From contig NZ_PPGH01000027.1 in the NCBI RefSeq assembly GCF_002958735.1, forward strand, positions 1-38,611: 38,611 bases of DNA, written 5' to 3'. This DNA is from Chromatium okenii (lineage in GTDB: Bacteria; Pseudomonadota; Gammaproteobacteria; Chromatiales; Chromatiaceae). The notes beneath the pieces were generated by a model. The model did no database searches. It worked only from the letters and a program-made list of their open reading frames with translations, and was not told the DNA's origin. Positions 34,996-38,611 of the stretch are shown piece after piece. The stretch's first letter is position 1. Each line of letters starts with the position of its first letter. Position numbers and translations under genes: made by a program.

Positions 34996-35794
34996 CAATG
35001 CTCACCTCAAAAAGGAACGGCTACAACAGCTACAACGGTAACAGATTCATTAACCCTTGAAAAGACAGGACAAACTGCCAAAAGTTGTAGCTGTCTTGTA
35101 GCTGTTGTCACTGGATCAACCGTAACCCATTCATTAAATCACTCTCGCAACACCAACCAAACCTCGAGACAATCAAAAGTTATTAGCCTTGAATAATCAT
35201 TAGCCCTTGAATACCGATGCGATTAATAATCACAAACCAGAAACTAATGACCCAATAAAATAACCGATGATGCTGTAATAGAAAACCCCCCTCAACAATT
35301 CATTCTGAACTTATCCAATAACCTGAAAGCCCTATTGAAACCAACAATCAGGAATAAAATAATCAGAAGAAAAATCAACCGTTTAATCCAAACAAGCCGT
35401 TTAACCAACCTCAGACTCTCCCACTGGAACGAAACAAAATCTCATCGAAATTCAAATGCTCACCTCAAAAAAACAGAACCAGTTGTCAGCCCTTGAAACA
35501 ATCAAAACCCAAACCTAACGATAACGTAAAGTTCAGATTAAGAATTCAGTCAACATCAACCCTAAAACCCACTCACAGCCGCAACACAACAAGAAACACC
35601 AGCCAAACCAACCAACCCAACCAGCTACTCAAAATGCCATTGAGACCACTCAGAACAGCGCTTAAAGGCTCTTCCAACCCCAAGCAATGCGATGACACTG
35701 GAAAAAAACCACCCCAAACCGTTCAGACTCACCCAAGTAATCAGACTCAACCACCAACCACCCGAAGCCCACTCAACACAGGAACAACCGATGT
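34996..35794. other. A/C-rich region, unit 3
   Basis: Counterpart of 3388-4227 with the GCTACAAC inverted repeats at 35020-35107. It carries indels relative to unit 2 (for example AAAAAACAGAACC near 35467), and none of them respects a reading frame. No gene is supported. Confidence 0.55.
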
Positions 35795-37251
35795 CCGATC
35801 CATGCGTCCCTGAACACAGTCATTATCAAGGGGGATAACTGCCCTAGGCGACCCTGTGGGGACGGGCATTAAAGAGGCGTTTCCTACGCGCCCTGTCCAG
35901 AGGGCAACACAACGGCTTGAAACATCCAACCCTTTGCAATGGCACGAAGGGACATCCCATCGGCTCGCATCTGCCGAGCTTGTTCCCGCTTCTCTCGATT
36001 ACTCTCTCGCACACCATCTTTGGTGTAATGATCCTGATAACGACCTTCCTTCATCCGGTCACGTGGTGGACGTGCTTTGTCCCGCTCCTTTCTGCGCTGT
36101 GTCCGCAGCTCGTTAGGAATGATCGCCCGCAGCTCCGACTGCAACTCAGCAGGGATGATCTCTTGTATCCATTCAAACAGGTTTCACGCTTGAATTGATA
36201 ACGTGGGTCAACTGTTTTACGTTGAATACAATCTTTTCTCCACGCATTGATGCTTCAGCGCGTTTAATTATTGGAAGCATCTGGCGTTGAACATCGTTCA
36301 TTAGTCCCGGTGTATAGCGTCGTGCAATTTTAAGCATTTCACTTTTAACACGAGCTGCTGGCACAAACCACGATAATGAAAGCAAGGTTAAGAATAGCCA
36401 GATGTCCCGATGACCTTCTGGAATACCACCACTGGGTAAATAATAATCCCCAATCTTCATTAAATCTTGGTGTACCAAAGACACCACTGATAGATGCTGC
36501 CGTATTTTTTACGTCCGTTGGGTTTTGCACTGAAACTGTGCACTTGTGCTGACCTTGGTTTTTGGGATGGCACCCATTCTGGGCGTTTTCCCAATACAGC
36601 ATCAGACAATTGATGCAGTGTCCAACGTTTCCCGGTCAGTTTTTTCCCAGTGACTTGAACTCCGTTTTTGCTGTTGATCGTTCCGCACAGCCGCAATACC
36701 CGAGTGCAATCCTTGACAACCGGATCAGCTCCAACCGGCAAGAGTGCTTCAACCAATTTGTTCTGCACCATTTGCCAGACAGGCAGAGCTTTGGCTGGTA
36801 CTGGTTTGATTAACCAATACAGGTGCATACCTCGACCGCTGTAGATCACAAAGGAAGGTTCAGGCAGCTCCATTTCAGCAAGCCGCTGTAATGGTTTCAA
36901 TATCGACATTGCCATCAATATCGACATAACAGGCTCGCAACGATTTCAACTGGTTGGTTACACGCCAGCGATAGAATTCATTGACAGTGAGATAACGGTC
37001 TTGTTGACCTTGTTGGTCGGCGAGAAACTCCGGTAGGTTCGGTGAGTCAGAGCGAAGTGTTTTCCAACCACCACTCGGCTTGTGCTGTTCCCAGAACACG
37101 GTGACACCATACGCACGGGGCGGGTGCAGCAAATCAACATGCTCTTGTGCGGTGAGCAGCTGTAACGGGAACGACTCTTCCTGCGCTTCAAAACGCATTC
37201 AGTGTTGTGGAAATCGTTGGTTTTCAGTGTGTTTGTTATGCCAAGTGCCAT
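35795..37251 (-). pseudogene. AEP primase, unit 3 copy (frameshifted)
   Basis: Third copy of the minus-strand primase. It has breaks near 36186, 36222, 36480 and 36896 and the same missing base near 37196 as unit 2. Motifs SGRGMHLYW and KDCTRVLRL are intact in the 36460-36927 frame, and YVDIDG in the 36875-37198 frame. The left boundary is approximate because the end frame differs between units. Confidence 0.65.
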
Positions 37252-37457
37252 GTGGGCTTCCTTGACGCAATCAACTGAGGCTCTTGTTACTTAGGGAGAT
37301 CGTGTAAACTTGAGCCTTGCGCTAGATCAAATTGCTTTCAGTTTGTATGATAAACAGTTTGATTTCAGTGCTGATCGCGTACAGTGAAGGCAAACCAAGT
37401 AACTTTTGTAGGGTTTAGGTGGTTTAGCCGGTTAAATGATTTAGTTGTTAAAAAAGA

Positions 37458-37488
37458 AAAGCCGGTTCATTACTGAATCGGCTTTTTT
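37458..37488. terminator. Bidirectional terminator, unit 3
   Basis: AGCCGGTTC with GAATCGGCT, flanked by A- and T-runs. Same as 20588-20619. Confidence 0.72.
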
Positions 37489-37675
37489 ATGTCCATGTAT
37501 ATCTGCTGAAAGCACAACATAATATGTGTAAAGAATACTCATTTTTCTCCTAGAATCATAAGGTTAGTTTCAGATTTATCCAGAGGATACTGGTTTGCAA
37601 ATCGGTGTAATACTAGCAAAATTCATTGTACCAAACAGATAAAATCCATACATATCCTGTTGATTTGGGCAACTA

Positions 37676-37881
37676 CTACTTCGCATCCTTGGTCTCTTGA
37701 ATTTGGCGTTTGTAATCTTGTATGAAGTGTTGCTACTCGCCATACATCGTTTTGTTCCTGTGTGTCGATGATCTTATTGCACTCGTTTTGTTGCCACGCT
37801 TGCCCGTGTTATAGAGCTGTTGCGAAGAACAACCGTAGATCAATAGCACAAAAGAACAAAGATTGGGTGTAAGTAGAGCAT
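37676..37881 (-). pseudogene. Small lipoprotein, unit 3 copy (frameshifted)
   Basis: Counterpart of 20810-21019, four bases shorter because of scattered single-base losses (for example CATCGTTTTG versus CATCGGTTTTG near 37747 and GCCCGTG versus GCCCTGTG near 37804). Confidence 0.6.
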
Positions 37882-37883
37882 CG

Positions 37884-38611
37884 TTAACTTTCTACTTTGA
37901 CCTTCTTTTCAAACACCTGTATTGCTACATCTTCCAACATCAACAATTGTGCCACCATCACTATTAACTTGAGTACCTAACTTGCCAGTCATTGAAGCAA
38001 CCCATTGTTTCCAATCGGCTTGTGCCTTCTCTAATTTCTTCCATGCTTTGGGTTTTAAGGTTGTCACACCAATGCAGTGTCAGTCTGAATACAATCTTCA
38101 TTCCAGCTTTAACGACAACGGGTTGGGGCAATTCATTAAACTTCACTGTCAATTCAAGGCGACCGCTCACAATACTCTCGGGGTCAAAGGGGCATCAAGT
38201 GGTAGAACAGGTTTAGCTTCCTGTGGTGATTTCGGCTTTTTAACCCTTTTGATCTTAACCGGTTTTGGCTTGCGTGGGATTTTACCTAATCGCGCATAAA
38301 TAATTGCCAGTTCCCGTTGCGGGATAATCGTCTCAGCTTCAGTCACCTCACCAGCCGCGTTGACCCTGTAGATCGATCCGTGTCGCACCGAGTTGTATGG
38401 TTTGAAGGTAGTTTTTTACGCTTGCAATACGAACCCAACACTTGTTTGATGTCAACGGGATGATGACCTGCTGCCAGTAAGTCAAGGTGAATCCTCAACT
38501 TCAGTGGACGCGGACGAGCTAGATCAAAACAAGCCGGATAGAGTGCGATGATTCGAGCTGTGGTGCCAACCGGGTCTGCACCGGGATTGTATCAGTGTCT
38601 GGCTCGTTGGG
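37884..38611 (-). pseudogene. ProQ/FinO-family gene, unit 3 copy (frameshifted, cut by window end)
   Basis: Counterpart of 21023-21803; its start lies beyond the right edge. Here the CCCAAAGC run near 38048 has the extra C that joins the ProQ domain to the C-terminal WKKLEKAQADWKQW tail, but other indels (near 38070, 38092, 38180 and 38357) break the frame elsewhere. Combining the two copies gives one continuous protein of about 260 aa. Confidence 0.68.

Larger units (their letters stand above)
34053..38611 (+). repeat. Tandem element unit 3 (partial)
   Basis: This is the third unit, cut by the window end inside the ProQ gene. It follows unit 2 closely: same small minus-strand gene, same DUF927 internal deletion, same primase 5' lesion, same lipoprotein and ProQ cargo. 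It differs from unit 2 at the H-NS remnant and by many one- or two-base indels. Confidence 0.7.

Noticed and set aside
1..38611. CRISPR arrays, tRNA or rRNA genes
   Set aside because: I found no regularly spaced short repeats with unique spacers and no sequence resembling tRNA or rRNA. The only periodic repeats are the 17-kb units and the short res-like and GCTACAAC motifs.

Overview
The window looks like accessory DNA of a gammaproteobacterium of moderate GC (roughly 40-45 percent by eye). The lineage hints are an H-NS-type nucleoid protein, a ProQ/FinO RNA chaperone, type I restriction remnants, and two small proteins ending in the SSB-type tip DDIPF. I cannot name the species.

The main structure is a head-to-tail array of three related mobile-element units of about 17 kb: unit 1 (about 24-17167), unit 2 (about 17168-34052) and the start of unit 3 (about 34053 to the window end). 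Each unit is laid out as follows. First comes an H-NS-like gene or its remnant, then a short variable slot, then a minus-strand pair of an AEP-type primase and a DUF927 P-loop helicase separated by about 0.8 kb of A/C-rich DNA with a repeated GCTACAAC motif. Next is a bidirectional terminator and a cargo slot. This is followed by a minus-strand serine recombinase with a small DNA-binding partner gene and res-like repeats, and about 0.6 kb of gene-free control DNA. A plus-strand AEP primase fused to a DUF3987 helicase comes next. Last is a structured leader followed by a recombination cassette: a recombination-associated phage-type protein, an 86-aa protein with an SSB-like tip, Gp157, a 59-aa acidic peptide with an SSB-like tip, two small conserved proteins and a UvrD/Rep helicase.

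The cargo differs between units. Unit 1 carries two small exported proteins, a 3' hsdS remnant and a PBECR-like nuclease/DUF2283 pair. Unit 2 carries a small lipoprotein, ProQ, an unknown gene, a gamma-glutamylcyclotransferase-like protein, VapBC, and 5' remnants of hsdR and hsdM. Unit 3 starts with the same lipoprotein and ProQ as unit 2. The slot probably once held a type I restriction system.

Many copies carry frameshifts, mostly one-base losses in short runs, so some may be sequencing errors. Taken at face value the lesions are complementary. DUF927, the minus-strand primase, the recombinase and UvrD are open in unit 1, and most of the DUF3987 protein is open only in unit 2. I infer that the units form a self-replicating or integrative element with its own priming, unwinding, recombination and multimer resolution. 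I see no conjugation, partition, capsid or classic Rep-initiator genes. The observations most worth a second look are the stand-alone SSB-tip peptides, the leader RNA whose stem shows compensatory changes between units, and the two-primase, three-helicase layout repeated in tandem.
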